Of a DNA stretch of 64,000 nucleotides, positions 26,445 to 35,375 are shown in pieces. Made by a program: the position numbers and the translations under genes. The stretch's first letter is position 1, and each line of letters opens with the position of its first letter. The stretch spans positions 21,875 through 85,874 of the forward strand of contig NZ_JOFX01000028.1 in the NCBI RefSeq assembly GCF_000719345.1. Direction: 5' to 3'. This DNA comes from Streptomyces sp. NRRL F-2664. GTDB lineage: Bacteria > Actinomycetota > Actinomycetes > Streptomycetales > Streptomycetaceae. The notes beneath the pieces were generated by a model. The model was not told the origin of the DNA and did no database searches. It saw only the letters and a program-made list of their open reading frames with translations.

Positions 26445-26638
26445 CCGGCGTGCGCCGCGCGCTGGCCCGGGCGAGGTTCTACGTACGGGAGTTCTCCGGG
26501 GAGGCCGCCTACGACCGGTACGTGGCCCACGCCCGCTCGCACGACCCGGACGCGGAGGTCCTCACCCGGCGCGCCTTCGAGCGCGCCCGCACGGACGCCC
26601 GCGAGGCGGACCCCCGCGAGGGCTTCCGCTGCTGCTGA
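26441..26638 (+). CDS. YbdD/YjiX-family small protein
   Basis: A 65-residue protein beginning at GTG 26441, inside the cstA stop (GTGA overlap). The sequence ARFYVREFSGEAAYDRYVAH and the Cys-Cys end fit the YbdD/YjiX family (about 65-70 residues), always encoded after CstA-type transporters and needed for their activity in enterobacteria. Confidence 0.88.
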
Positions 26639-26643
26639 CACAT

Positions 26644-26682
26644 CCGGAGGGCCCCGCCGCGTCCTGCGGCGGGGCCCTCCGG
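26644..26682. terminator. Strong bidirectional terminator
   Basis: A perfect 17-bp stem (CCGGAGGGCCCCGCCGC, loop GTCCT) between the YbdD-like gene and the convergent Uma2 gene. Confidence 0.85.
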
Positions 26683-26688
26683 CGTTCC

Positions 26689-27273
26689 TCAGCGCACCCA
26701 GTCCTTGAGGACCTCGGTCTGGAGAGTGACGTTGACCGGATCGGGGAGCTCAACGTCGTTCCCGAACTCCACCGTACGGGTGTTCGCATACCTGCGGCCG
26801 TCCGGTTCGCTGAACACGGTCACGTCGCATGCCTCCCGGTCGATGAGCAGGTATACAGGGATGCCCGTCTGGGCGTAGGCGAGGGGCTTCTCCACGCGGT
26901 CACGCCGGTCCGTATCGGTGTCGTACGAGGTGACCTCTACGACCATCAGGACCGGAGCGGGGTCGGCCCACTCGCCCTGGCCGACAAACGCGTCATCGAC
27001 CGCGAGAGCGGCATCGGGACGGGCGCGACCCGAGCGGTAGTCCCCCACAGCCAACCCCCGCTCCACGTGAAGCCACAGCTCGGGCCGGTGCTGCATGCAG
27101 ATGCGTGCGAGCCACAGAACGATGCGGTCGTGATCTCCGTCCGGCACTGCCTTGCTCCTGATGACCCCGTCGATGAACTCCAGCCGCAGACCTTCGACCT
27201 CTCTGGCGGCTATGCGCGCGACGGCCTCGAAGTCCTCGGTCGGCATGTGGGGCCTGTCGGTCATCACGGTCAT
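26689..27273 (-). CDS. Uma2-family predicted endonuclease
   Basis: A 194-residue protein of the Uma2/DUF820 restriction-endonuclease-like fold. GLRLEFIDGVI near the start, then RARPDAALAV and PVLMVVEVTSYDTDTDRRDR carry the PD...ExK-type residues, with E in VVEV and K in VEKPLAYA. Such genes are strongly expanded in Streptomyces and have no firmly known role. ATG 27273 has GGAAGGTGAG upstream. It stands alone and may be a mobile accessory gene. Confidence 0.88.
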   Translation of the reverse strand: MTVMTDRPHMPTEDFEAVARIAAREVEGLRLEFIDGVIRSKAVPDGDHDRIVLWLARICMQHRPELWLHVERGLAVGDYRSGRARPDAALAVDDAFVGQGEWADPAPVLMVVEVTSYDTDTDRRDRVEKPLAYAQTGIPVYLLIDREACDVTVFSEPDGRRYANTRTVEFGNDVELPDPVNVTLQTEVLKDWVR

Positions 27274-27354
27274 GCCTCGCTCACCTTCCTCGACGGTGCT
27301 GCTGCCTCCGACGATAGCGCCGGGCGCCGACCGACGTCCTGCACACTCGACCGC

Positions 27355-27852
27355 ATGGACATGGTGATCAGGACGGCGGTGCCCGCCGACTACGAGACGC
27401 TGGGCGAGATCACGGCGCAGGCCTACCTCGCCGACGGGCACCTGGACTTCAACGAGGACGACGCGTACCTGACCGTGCTGCGCGACGTGGCCGGCCGGGC
27501 CGCGCAGGCCGAGGTGCTCGTCGCCGAGCGCGACGGGCGGGTGCTGGGCGGGGTGACGTTCGCCGCACCCGGCAGCCCGCTCGCCGACATCGCCGGCCCC
27601 GACGAGGCCGAGTTCCGCATGCTGGCCGTGGCGCACGCGGCCCGGGGCCGGGGAGCGGGGGAGGCCCTGGTGCGGGCGTGCATCGAGCGCGCACGGGCCG
27701 TCGAGGGCGTCACGGGTGTCGTCCTGTCCACCCAGCGCAGCATGACGAGCGCCCACCGGATCTACGCCCGCCTGGGCTTCGTCCGCAGTCCGGAGCGGGA
27801 CTGGGCGCCCATCGAGGGCCTGAAACTCCTCACGTACCGACTCAAGCTGTAG
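27355..27852 (+). CDS. GNAT family N-acetyltransferase
   Basis: A 165-residue acetyltransferase. MLAVAHAARGRGAGEALVRACIERA is the acetyl-CoA binding A-motif (R-G-R-G-A-G) and STQRSMTSAHRIYARLGFVR the B-motif. Start ATG 27355 (MDMVIRTAVPADYETL) or the ATG two codons later. It is divergent from the Uma2 gene. The substrate is unknown. Confidence 0.9.
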   Translation: MDMVIRTAVPADYETLGEITAQAYLADGHLDFNEDDAYLTVLRDVAGRAAQAEVLVAERDGRVLGGVTFAAPGSPLADIAGPDEAEFRMLAVAHAARGRGAGEALVRACIERARAVEGVTGVVLSTQRSMTSAHRIYARLGFVRSPERDWAPIEGLKLLTYRLKL

Positions 27853-27860
27853 CCGCGCCG

Positions 27861-27908
27861 ACACTACATGTGGGGGTTGCCGCACAAGGCCGCCCCCACA
27901 TGTATGCT
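27861..27908 (+). promoter_or_regulatory. Paired NrdR boxes of the nrdAB promoter
   Basis: Two 16-bp boxes centred on ACATGT, ACACTACATGTGGGGG at 27861 and CCCCCACATGTATGCT at 27893. Their centres are 32 bp apart, three helical turns. This is the arrangement of NrdR boxes (consensus close to acaCwAtATaTwGtgt) found upstream of both reductase operons in Streptomyces. The sequences TACATGTGGGGG and CCCCCACATGTA also form a 12-bp inverted repeat. Confidence 0.8.
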
Positions 27909-28012
27909 CATGCCTGCTGTCGCCGCAGGGGAATCCGGTGGGAATCCGGAACTGTCCCGCAACGGTATGAAGTGTCCGGCAACCGGACACCAAGTCCGAT
28001 GACCTGCCGTCA
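27906..28012 (+). ncRNA. Cobalamin (B12) riboswitch upstream of nrdA
   Basis: The conserved core is visible: GCAGGGGAATCCGGTGGGAA, then TCCGGAACTGTCCCGCAACG, and the closing GACCTGCC at 28001. It ends 150 bp before the nrdA start. In Streptomyces a B12 riboswitch turns off the B12-independent class Ia reductase when cobalamin is available for the class II enzyme. Boundaries are approximate. Confidence 0.92.
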
Positions 28013-28162
28013 GCGCGCCCGGATCGACCGACCCGGGTGCCGACACGTCCGGGCCTCGCGGTTGGGCCGGTGGACGCCATGCGGTGTGCCCGTTCCTGCC
28101 ACGCCTGCATGCGCCCGCGCCCGCCCGCAGACGACCGGGCCGAGCGAGGGAGAGCTCCCGCC

Positions 28163-30544
28163 GTGACCATCGCGCCTTCCGCACCGCGCGCCGAGTCCGT
28201 TTCTGGCGACAACACCGAGGGCCCGGGGGCCGCGCTGCTGCGTACCCTCACCGAACTGACGGCGGACCTCCCCGACACCGACCCCGGCCGCGTCGCCGCC
28301 GCCGCGCTCCGCGGCCGCAGCTCCGCCGCCGACGAGGCCGAACTGCGCGGTCTGGCCACCGAGTCCGCCGCCGGGCTCATCTCCGAGGACCCCGCGTACT
28401 CCAAGCTCGCCGCCCGCCTGCTGACGCTGGCCGTACGCGACGAGGCCGCGAGCCAGGGCTCCACCTCCTTCTCCGCCTCCGTCGAGGTCGGCCACCGCGA
28501 GGGCCTCATCGCCGACCGCACCGCCGCGTTCGTGCGCACGCACGCGAGCCGCCTGGACGCCCTGGTCGAGCACACCCTCGCCGAGGGCGCCGACGACCGC
28601 TTCGGCTTCTTCGGCCTGCGCACCCTGCACAGCCGCTACCTGCTGCGCCACCCCATCACGCGTCAGGTCATCGAGACCCCGCAGTATTTCATGCTGCGCG
28701 TGGCCTGCGGCCTCGCCGCGGACGAGAGCGTCCAGGCCGTCGAGGAGGTGGCGTCGCTGTACCGGCTGATGAGCCGCCTCGACTACCTGCCCTCCTCCCC
28801 CACCCTCTTCAACTCCGGCACCCGGCACCCGCAGATGTCGTCCTGCTACCTGCTGGACTCCCCGCTGGACGAGCTCGACTCGATCTACGACCGCTACCAC
28901 CAGGTCGCGCGCCTGTCGAAGCACGCGGGCGGCATCGGCCTGTCGTACTCCCGCATCCGCGCCCGAGGTTCGCTGATCCGCGGCACCAACGGCCACTCCA
29001 ACGGCATCGTGCCGTTCCTGAAGACCCTGGACGCGTCCGTCGCCGCCGTGAACCAGGGCGGCCGCCGCAAGGGCGCCGCCGCCGTCTACCTGGAAACCTG
29101 GCACGCGGACATCGAGGAATTCCTGGAGCTCCGCGACAACACCGGTGAGGACCAGCGCCGCACCCACAACCTGAACCTCGCCCACTGGGTCCCGGACGAG
29201 TTCATGCGCCGCGTGAACGCCGACGCCGAGTGGTCGCTGTTCTCCCCGGCCGACGTGCCCGAGCTGGTCGACCTGTGGGGCGACGCGTTCGACGCCGCCT
29301 ACCGCAAGGCCGAGGCCGACGGCCTGGCCCGCAAGACCATGCCCGCCCGTGACCTGTACGGCCGGATGATGCGCACCCTCGCGCAGACCGGCCAGGGCTG
29401 GATGACCTTCAAGGACGCCTCCAACCGCACGGCGAACCAGACCGCCGAGCCGGGCACCGTCGTGCACTCCTCGAACCTGTGCACCGAGATCATCGAGGTC
29501 ACGAACGACGGCGAGACGGCCGTCTGCAACCTCGGCTCGGTCAACCTCGGCGCCTTCGTGGTGGACGGCGACATCGACTGGGAGCGCCTGGACGAGACCG
29601 TCCGCACGGCCGTCACCTTCCTCGACCGCGTGGTGGACATCAACTTCTACCCGACCGAGCAGGCCGGCCGCTCCAACGCCCGCTGGCGTCCGGTGGGCCT
29701 GGGCGCGATGGGCCTCCAGGACGTCTTCTTCAAGCTGAAGCTGCCCTTCGACTCCCCCGAGGCGAAGGCCCTGTCCACCAAGCTCTCCGAGCGCATCATG
29801 CTGGCCGCGTACGAGGCCTCGTGCGACCTCGCCGAGCGCAGCGGCCCGCTGCCGGCCTGGGAGCAGACCCGCACCGCGCGCGGCGTCCTGCACCCGGACC
29901 ACTACGACGTCGAGCTGAACTGGCCGGAGCGCTGGGACGCGCTGCGCGCCCGCGTCGCCGAGAGCGGCATGCGCAACTCCCTGCTCCTCGCCATCGCCCC
30001 GACGGCGACGATCGCCTCGATCGCCGGCGTGTACGAGTGCATCGAGCCGCAGGTGTCCAACCTGTTCAAGCGCGAGACCCTGTCGGGCGAGTTCCTCCAG
30101 GTGAACGGCTACCTGGTGGAGGAGCTGAAGCAGCTCGGCGTGTGGGACGCCCAGACCCGTGAGGCGCTGCGCGACTCCTCGGGCTCGGTGCAGGGCTTCG
30201 GCTGGATCCCGGCCGAGGTGCGCGAGCTGTACCGCACGGCGTGGGAGATCCCGCAGCGCGGTCTGATCGACATGGCGGCGGCCCGTACGCCGTTCCTGGA
30301 CCAGTCGCAGTCGCTGAACCTGTTCCTGGAGACGCCCACCATCGGCAAGCTCAGCTCGATGTACGCGTACGCCTGGAAGCAGGGTCTGAAGACCACCTAC
30401 TACCTGCGCTCGCGCCCGGCGACGAAGATCGCCCGTGCTGCCCAGGCCGCCACCGCCGCTCCGGTGGCGCTCCCGCAGGCCGTCGACGCCGAGGCGCTGG
30501 CCTGCTCCCTTGAGAACCCCGAGTCCTGCGAGGCCTGCCAGTAA
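28163..30544 (+). CDS. nrdA: Class Ia ribonucleotide reductase, large subunit
   Basis: A 793-residue catalytic subunit that reduces ribonucleoside diphosphates to deoxy forms. The active-site cysteines are recognisable as MSSCYLLDSP, NLCTEI (thiyl radical Cys with flanking Asn and Glu) and AVCNLGSVN; the C-terminal redox pair is CEAC. No VIKRDG-like ATP-cone is seen in the first 100 residues, which are Ala/Asp-rich. GTG 28163 follows GAGGGAGAG; earlier in-frame starts lie close to the riboswitch. The stop overlaps the nrdB ATG by one base. Confidence 0.94.
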   Translation: MTIAPSAPRAESVSGDNTEGPGAALLRTLTELTADLPDTDPGRVAAAALRGRSSAADEAELRGLATESAAGLISEDPAYSKLAARLLTLAVRDEAASQGSTSFSASVEVGHREGLIADRTAAFVRTHASRLDALVEHTLAEGADDRFGFFGLRTLHSRYLLRHPITRQVIETPQYFMLRVACGLAADESVQAVEEVASLYRLMSRLDYLPSSPTLFNSGTRHPQMSSCYLLDSPLDELDSIYDRYHQVARLSKHAGGIGLSYSRIRARGSLIRGTNGHSNGIVPFLKTLDASVAAVNQGGRRKGAAAVYLETWHADIEEFLELRDNTGEDQRRTHNLNLAHWVPDEFMRRVNADAEWSLFSPADVPELVDLWGDAFDAAYRKAEADGLARKTMPARDLYGRMMRTLAQTGQGWMTFKDASNRTANQTAEPGTVVHSSNLCTEIIEVTNDGETAVCNLGSVNLGAFVVDGDIDWERLDETVRTAVTFLDRVVDINFYPTEQAGRSNARWRPVGLGAMGLQDVFFKLKLPFDSPEAKALSTKLSERIMLAAYEASCDLAERSGPLPAWEQTRTARGVLHPDHYDVELNWPERWDALRARVAESGMRNSLLLAIAPTATIASIAGVYECIEPQVSNLFKRETLSGEFLQVNGYLVEELKQLGVWDAQTREALRDSSGSVQGFGWIPAEVRELYRTAWEIPQRGLIDMAAARTPFLDQSQSLNLFLETPTIGKLSSMYAYAWKQGLKTTYYLRSRPATKIARAAQAATAAPVALPQAVDAEALACSLENPESCEACQ

Positions 30545-31614
30545 TGAGCTCCGCCCACCCGTCACCCGACCACCGCCCCTCGACGACGGCACTTCGTGCC
30601 GACACCTCCGAGGTCAAGAACCTCCTGGACCCGGGCTTCGAGCTCACGCTCCGCCCGATGCGCTACCCGGACTTCTACGAGCGCTACCGGGACGCGATCA
30701 AGAACACCTGGACCGTCGAGGAGGTCGACCTCCACTCGGACGTCGCCGACCTCGCGAAGCTGACGCCCGCCGAGCAGCACATGATCGGCCGCCTGGTCGC
30801 GTTCTTCGCGACGGGCGACTCGATCGTCGCGAACAACCTGGTGCTGACGCTGTACAAGCACATCAACTCCCCGGAGGCGCGCCTGTACCTGTCGCGCCAG
30901 CTGTTCGAGGAGGCCGTGCACGTCCAGTTCTACCTGACGCTGCTCGACACCTACCTGCCCGACCCGGAGGACCGCGCGGCGGCCTTCGACGCGGTGGAGA
31001 ACATCCCCTCCATCCGCGAGAAGGCGCAGTTCTGCTTCAAGTGGATGGACTCGGTCGAGAAGATCGACCGGCTGGAGACGAAGGCCGACCGCCGCCGCTT
31101 CCTGCTGAACCTGATCTGCTTCGCCGCGTGCATCGAGGGCCTGTTCTTCTACGGCGCCTTCGCGTACGTGTACTGGTTCCGCTCGCGCGGCCTGCTGCAC
31201 GGCCTGGCCACCGGCACCAACTGGGTGTTCCGTGACGAGACCATGCACATGAACTTCGCCTTCGAGGTCGTGGACACCGTCCGCAAGGAGGAGCCCGAAC
31301 TCTTCGACGACGAGCTTCGCCAGCAGGTCACCGACATGCTGAAGGAGGCGGTGGAGGCCGAGCTGCAGTTCGGCCGCGACCTGTGCGGCGAAGGCCTGCC
31401 GGGCATGAACACCGAGTCGATGCGCGAGTACCTGGAGTGCGTCGCGGACCAGCGTCTGGTCCGTCTCGGCTTCCCGACCGTGTACGGCTCGCAGAACCCG
31501 TTCTCGTTCATGGAGCTGCAGGGCGTCCAGGAGCTCACGAACTTCTTCGAGCGCCGCCCGTCGGCCTACCAGGTCGCGGTCGAGGGCACGGTCGACCTGG
31601 ACGAGGACTTCTAG
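30544..31614 (+). CDS. nrdB: Class Ia ribonucleotide reductase, small subunit
   Basis: A 356-residue ferritin-fold subunit that houses the di-iron tyrosyl radical. Metal ligands are in RQLFEEAVHVQFY, with the radical Tyr four residues after the His as in E. coli NrdB, and in the later helices IEGLFFYGAF and FRDETMHMNFAFE. TAATG coupling to nrdA. The C-terminal DLDEDF tail is the peptide that docks on the large subunit. Confidence 0.95.
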   Translation: MSSAHPSPDHRPSTTALRADTSEVKNLLDPGFELTLRPMRYPDFYERYRDAIKNTWTVEEVDLHSDVADLAKLTPAEQHMIGRLVAFFATGDSIVANNLVLTLYKHINSPEARLYLSRQLFEEAVHVQFYLTLLDTYLPDPEDRAAAFDAVENIPSIREKAQFCFKWMDSVEKIDRLETKADRRRFLLNLICFAACIEGLFFYGAFAYVYWFRSRGLLHGLATGTNWVFRDETMHMNFAFEVVDTVRKEEPELFDDELRQQVTDMLKEAVEAELQFGRDLCGEGLPGMNTESMREYLECVADQRLVRLGFPTVYGSQNPFSFMELQGVQELTNFFERRPSAYQVAVEGTVDLDEDF

Positions 31615-31639
31615 TCCGCCGGTCGCACCGGGTGCACCG

Positions 31640-31674
31640 GGAGCCGGGACGCGAGTCGATCGCGTCCCGGCTCC
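31640..31674. terminator. Bidirectional terminator after nrdB
   Basis: A perfect 15-bp stem (GGAGCCGGGACGCGA, loop GTCGA), 25 bp after the nrdB stop and before a convergent small gene. Confidence 0.85.
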
Positions 31675-31708
31675 TCGCGTTCCGGGGCGGTCCGCAGACC
31701 GGCTCCGC

Positions 31709-31936
31709 TCAGTGGGCCAGGCGTCCCCGGCGCCAGCCGGCGGTCCGGGGGCCGTGCCCGTGCTGCGGGGTGGGCGGCATGCCGCCCGCCTTCTGCCGCG
31801 GCAGCCATACGAGCCGGTTCTCGACCGCCCGCAGCTGCCGGTCGATCCGCCGCTCGTGCCGGAACCCGTACAGGCTGGGGGCGAGCAGCAGGGCGGCGAG
31901 GGCGAGGACGGCGAGGAAGCTCAGGAACGTGTTCAT
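31709..31936 (-). CDS. Small single-helix membrane protein
   Basis: A 75-residue protein from ATG 31936 with an N-terminal hydrophobic segment (MNTFLSFLAVLALAALLLAP) followed by a basic tail (FRHERRIDRQLRAVENRLVW and a His/Arg/Pro-rich end). It could be a membrane anchor or an uncleaved signal. It lies opposite to and between nrdB and the AraC-type gene. Function unknown. Confidence 0.65.
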   Translation of the reverse strand: MNTFLSFLAVLALAALLLAPSLYGFRHERRIDRQLRAVENRLVWLPRQKAGGMPPTPQHGHGPRTAGWRRGRLAH

Positions 31937-32017
31937 GTCTCCACTGTCCCCCCGTCCGGGCCACCCGGCCACTGGCAGGACTGTCATGAAAGAGCGAATT
32001 ACTGCCACACTGGGGGC

Positions 32018-32983
32018 ATGCTGACCACTGTGGCCGTGGCCCTCCTCGACGAAGTGGCCCCCTTCGAGTTCGGGATCTTCTGCGAGGTCTTCGGGACCGA
32101 CCGCAGCGACCATGGGCTCCCGGTGTACGACTACGCCGTCTGCGCTGCGGAGGACGGCCCCCTGACCATGGCGGGAACCGGTTTCGCCCTCTCTCCCGCC
32201 CACGGGCCGGAACGGCTGGAGAGCGCCGACCTGATCTGCGTGCCCGCCTTCCGCAACGCCGCGCAGCGCACCTATCCGGAGCCGCTCCTGGCCGCGCTGC
32301 GCCGCGCCGTCGGGCGCGGTGCACGGGTCCTCAGCGTGTGCAGCGGTGCCTATGTGCTCGGCGCGGCGGGCCTGTTGGACGGCCGGCGCTGCACCACGCA
32401 CTGGATGCACGCCCCGGCCCTGGCGCGACGCTTCCCGCGGGCCCGGGTCGACGCGGACGTGCTCTACGTCGACGAGGGCCCGGTGATCACTTCCGCGGGC
32501 ACCGCCTCGGGCATCGACGCCTGCCTGCACGTGGTCCGCCAGGAGCACGGCGCCGAGGTCGCCAACAGCATCGCGCGCCGGATGGTCGTACCGCCCCACC
32601 GGGACGGCGGGCAGGCGCAGTACATCCAGCGGCCGCTGCCGCGCACGTCCTGCGACACGGTGGGCGAGGTGATCGGGTGGATGGGGCGCCACCTGGCGGA
32701 GGAGATCACCGTCGAGCAGCTGGCGGAACGCGCGCACATGTCACCGCGCACCTTCGCCCGCCGCTTCCTCCAGGAGACCGGTACCACCCCGTACCAGTGG
32801 GTCCTGCGCCAGCGGGTCCTGCTGGCCCAGGAGTTGCTGGAGTCCACCGACGACACGGTCGACGCGATCGCCGGCCGCTCCGGCTTCGGCAACGCGGCCG
32901 CTCTGCGCCACCACTTCCTGCGGACCCTGGGCACCACGCCGAATGCCTTCAGGCGCACGTTCCGCGGCCCGCAGGCCGCCTGA
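32018..32983 (+). CDS. nrdS: AraC-family regulator with GATase1/DJ-1-like domain (NrdS-like)
   Basis: A 321-residue regulator. Residues 1-180 are a DJ-1/PfpI-type domain (VAVALLDEVAPFEFGIFCEV, RVLSVCSGAYVLGAAGLLDG with its Cys elbow), as in GlxA-type activators; residues about 220-315 carry two AraC helix-turn-helix units (VEQLAERAHMSPRTFARRF, IAGRSGFGNAAALRHHFL). In S. coelicolor an AraC-type gene, nrdS, is reported in the nrdABS operon. Here it is separated from nrdB by a terminator and an opposite-strand gene, so the symbol is tentative. Confidence 0.85.
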   Translation: MLTTVAVALLDEVAPFEFGIFCEVFGTDRSDHGLPVYDYAVCAAEDGPLTMAGTGFALSPAHGPERLESADLICVPAFRNAAQRTYPEPLLAALRRAVGRGARVLSVCSGAYVLGAAGLLDGRRCTTHWMHAPALARRFPRARVDADVLYVDEGPVITSAGTASGIDACLHVVRQEHGAEVANSIARRMVVPPHRDGGQAQYIQRPLPRTSCDTVGEVIGWMGRHLAEEITVEQLAERAHMSPRTFARRFLQETGTTPYQWVLRQRVLLAQELLESTDDTVDAIAGRSGFGNAAALRHHFLRTLGTTPNAFRRTFRGPQAA

Positions 32984-32988
32984 ACCCG

Positions 32989-34632
32989 TCATGCCGGTCG
33001 GGGGCGGTCCCCCTCGTACTCCACGACGCGTCCGTCGACCGTCCCGACCAGCAACCGCTTCTGCGGCGACACGGCGAGGGAGAGCGCGCAGGTCGGGACC
33101 CCGTCGACGGCGAGGGCCATGCGTCGGCGCACCGCGCCCGTCCCGGCGTCCAGGACCGTCAGGGCCCCGGAGACGTCGGCGGCGTAGACGTCCTTCCCGT
33201 CCGAGTCGAGGGCGATCGCCCGGTGGTCGCCGCGGTGCTCCCACAGCACCGCGCCGTCCAGGGAGCGCCGTACGACGTAGCAGCTGCCCGGGCGACGCGC
33301 GTGCGGCTCGTAGACGGACCCGGCGTACACCAGGGACTGCGCGATCTCCACGGCCGGACCGCCGAAGTGGTCCGCCGCCGGCGGCCGGCCGTGCGGGAAC
33401 AGCGGCCGCGGCGTGCCGTCCGCGTCCACCGCGCTCACCCACAGGTCCCGGGGCGACCACTGCGCGCGGCTGCCCACCAGCACGTAGGGGCGGCTCGCAC
33501 GGCGCACCGGGAACGGGTGGTTGAAGAGGGGGAAGCCCCCGGTCCCGGGCCCCTGCTGCACGTCGGCGGCCAAGGCGCCCGCAGGGCCGGGCAGTTCGGA
33601 CATCGACAGCCGTTCACGTCCCGCGCTCGGGATCTCCGCCGGCCGCAGGACCATCCGCCGGCCGCCGCCCGCCACCAGGATCGCGTACCCGTCGGGTCGC
33701 ACGGTCTCCAGCACCCGGCCGGTGTCGATCGCGATCCGGGCGATCCGGGCCCCGTCCCGCTGCCGGCCGGGGCGCGCATGGCTCCGGAGCCGCTCGGCGT
33801 TGGCCCACACGGACGCCGCGTCACCGGACATCACCAGCTGGCGGCCCCCCTCCTCGTCCCCCACGGCCCATTGCCGTTCCCCCGAGGGCAGCCACGACTC
33901 CGCGAGGACTCCGTCCAGCGCCGCCAGCACCCGGCCGTCCGGCAGCCCCTCGACCGCCCACACCCGCCGCCGCAGGGACCACCCCCGGCCGGCCGCCCCC
34001 GCCAGCTCCGCCAGCAGCCGGCGGGCCTCCGGGCCGCGGTCCGGCCGGTCGTACGGCGCCACCGGCCCGTCGAGTTCCTCACCGAGCACGCTCCCCGGCC
34101 CGACCGCGCCCCAGTCCGCGCGGTGCACGACGGCCGTGTGCCCCTGCTCGTGCGCCACCGGGCCCTCCCAGTCCTCGGACGGGCTCAGCACCAGGCGCAG
34201 ATCGGCCGAGCCGTGCCACGCGAGGTCGAGGACCTCCCGCTCGTACTCCAGAGCGGACACGACGTCGCCGGTGTCCACGCGGACGAGCAGCAGCTCACCC
34301 TCGAAGAAGTAGCCGCCGTCGTAGCAGCCGGTGCCGACGGCCAGTAGGGGCAGGACCGGGTGGAAGGCGAGCGCCCGCACGGGCTTGCCGGAACGCAGCA
34401 CGTACCGGCACCGCAGGCCGTCCCGCTCGTACACGCCGATGCGGTGGCCGGACCACCCGGTGCCCCAGGGGCCGCCGGTCCACTGGACCGACCCCACGTC
34501 GCCGCCGACCGCGAGCAGCCCCGAGCGGTCGTCGGCGACGGCCACCGCGGGGTCCCCGATCTCGGCGAACGGCCCGCCGCCGAGCACGCGCCGCACGATC
34601 GGCTCGGGAGCCTCGGCGGCCTCGGCGGTCAT
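32989..34632 (-). CDS. WD40/PQQ-like beta-propeller protein, unknown function
   Basis: A 547-residue protein with repeated beta-strand units such as LRSGKPVRALAFHPVLPLLA, EYEREVLDLAWHGSADLRLV, HRAIALDSDGKDVYAADVSG and PTCALSLAVSPQKRLLVG, typical of WD40 or quinoprotein-like propellers. No signal peptide. It lies 15 bp downstream of def in the same direction and may be co-transcribed. The AraC gene converges 5 bp away. The binding partner cannot be guessed. Confidence 0.8.
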   Translation of the reverse strand: MTAEAAEAPEPIVRRVLGGGPFAEIGDPAVAVADDRSGLLAVGGDVGSVQWTGGPWGTGWSGHRIGVYERDGLRCRYVLRSGKPVRALAFHPVLPLLAVGTGCYDGGYFFEGELLLVRVDTGDVVSALEYEREVLDLAWHGSADLRLVLSPSEDWEGPVAHEQGHTAVVHRADWGAVGPGSVLGEELDGPVAPYDRPDRGPEARRLLAELAGAAGRGWSLRRRVWAVEGLPDGRVLAALDGVLAESWLPSGERQWAVGDEEGGRQLVMSGDAASVWANAERLRSHARPGRQRDGARIARIAIDTGRVLETVRPDGYAILVAGGGRRMVLRPAEIPSAGRERLSMSELPGPAGALAADVQQGPGTGGFPLFNHPFPVRRASRPYVLVGSRAQWSPRDLWVSAVDADGTPRPLFPHGRPPAADHFGGPAVEIAQSLVYAGSVYEPHARRPGSCYVVRRSLDGAVLWEHRGDHRAIALDSDGKDVYAADVSGALTVLDAGTGAVRRRMALAVDGVPTCALSLAVSPQKRLLVGTVDGRVVEYEGDRPRPA

Positions 34633-34647
34633 CCGGTCGGACAGCCC

Positions 34648-35292
34648 TCAGTCGTTCGGGACGGTCTCGTAGCGCGGGGTGCCTTCCGCCATCTGGCGCA
34701 GGGCGTCCTTGCGGTCGCGCTTGGAGAGGCGGTCGATGTACAGGTAGCCGTACAGGTGGTCGGTCTCGTGCTGCAGGCAGCGGGCGAAGTAGCCGGTGCC
34801 GCGGACCTTGATCGGGTTGCCCTGGGCGTCCTGGCCCTCGACCTCGGCGTAGTCCGGGCGGGCCAGTGAGGCGTAGGCCGTCGGGACGGACAGGCAGCCC
34901 TCGTTGGAGTCGTCCAGCACCCGCGAGGCCGCAGGGAGTTCGACGAGCTTGGGGTTGACCACGACACCGGTGTGGCGCACCCCCTCGTCGTCCGGGCAGT
35001 CGTAGACGAAGACCTTGGCGTCCACGCCGATCTGGTTCGCGGCCAGGCCCACGCCCTCGGCGGCCTTTTGGCTGGCGAACATGTCGTCGATCAGCCGGGC
35101 CAGCTCGTCGCCGAACTCGGTGACGTCCTTGCACTCGCGGTGCAGGACCGGGTTGCCGACGACCGTGATCGGGCGGGCCGTACCGCGCTCCCGGTGGGCC
35201 AGCTCGCGCGCCTCACAGTCCTCGGTGTCCACGACGTATCCGTCGTTCACGACCTCGACACCATCGACAACGTCGTTCTCCTGCTGCGCCAT
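34648..35292 (-). CDS. def: Peptide deformylase
   Basis: A 214-residue metalloenzyme that removes the formyl group from nascent proteins. The three signature motifs are [17 protein letters not shown] with the metal Cys, and QHETDHLYG with the two metal His and catalytic Glu. ATG 35292 begins [11 protein letters not shown], and about 50 acidic residues precede the core, a common extension in actinomycetes. An upstream ATG at 35325 is less likely. Confidence 0.95.
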   Translation of the reverse strand: MAQQENDVVDGVEVVNDGYVVDTEDCEARELAHRERGTARPITVVGNPVLHRECKDVTEFGDELARLIDDMFASQKAAEGVGLAANQIGVDAKVFVYDCPDDEGVRHTGVVVNPKLVELPAASRVLDDSNEGCLSVPTAYASLARPDYAEVEGQDAQGNPIKVRGTGYFARCLQHETDHLYGYLYIDRLSKRDRKDALRQMAEGTPRYETVPND

Positions 35293-35375
35293 GTCCGCCG
35301 TACGCCTTCCGTAAGTCCCGGTCACCGGTGGTCGCCGATGGCCACCGATGTGCCCGTACAGCCTACGGCCCCGGC

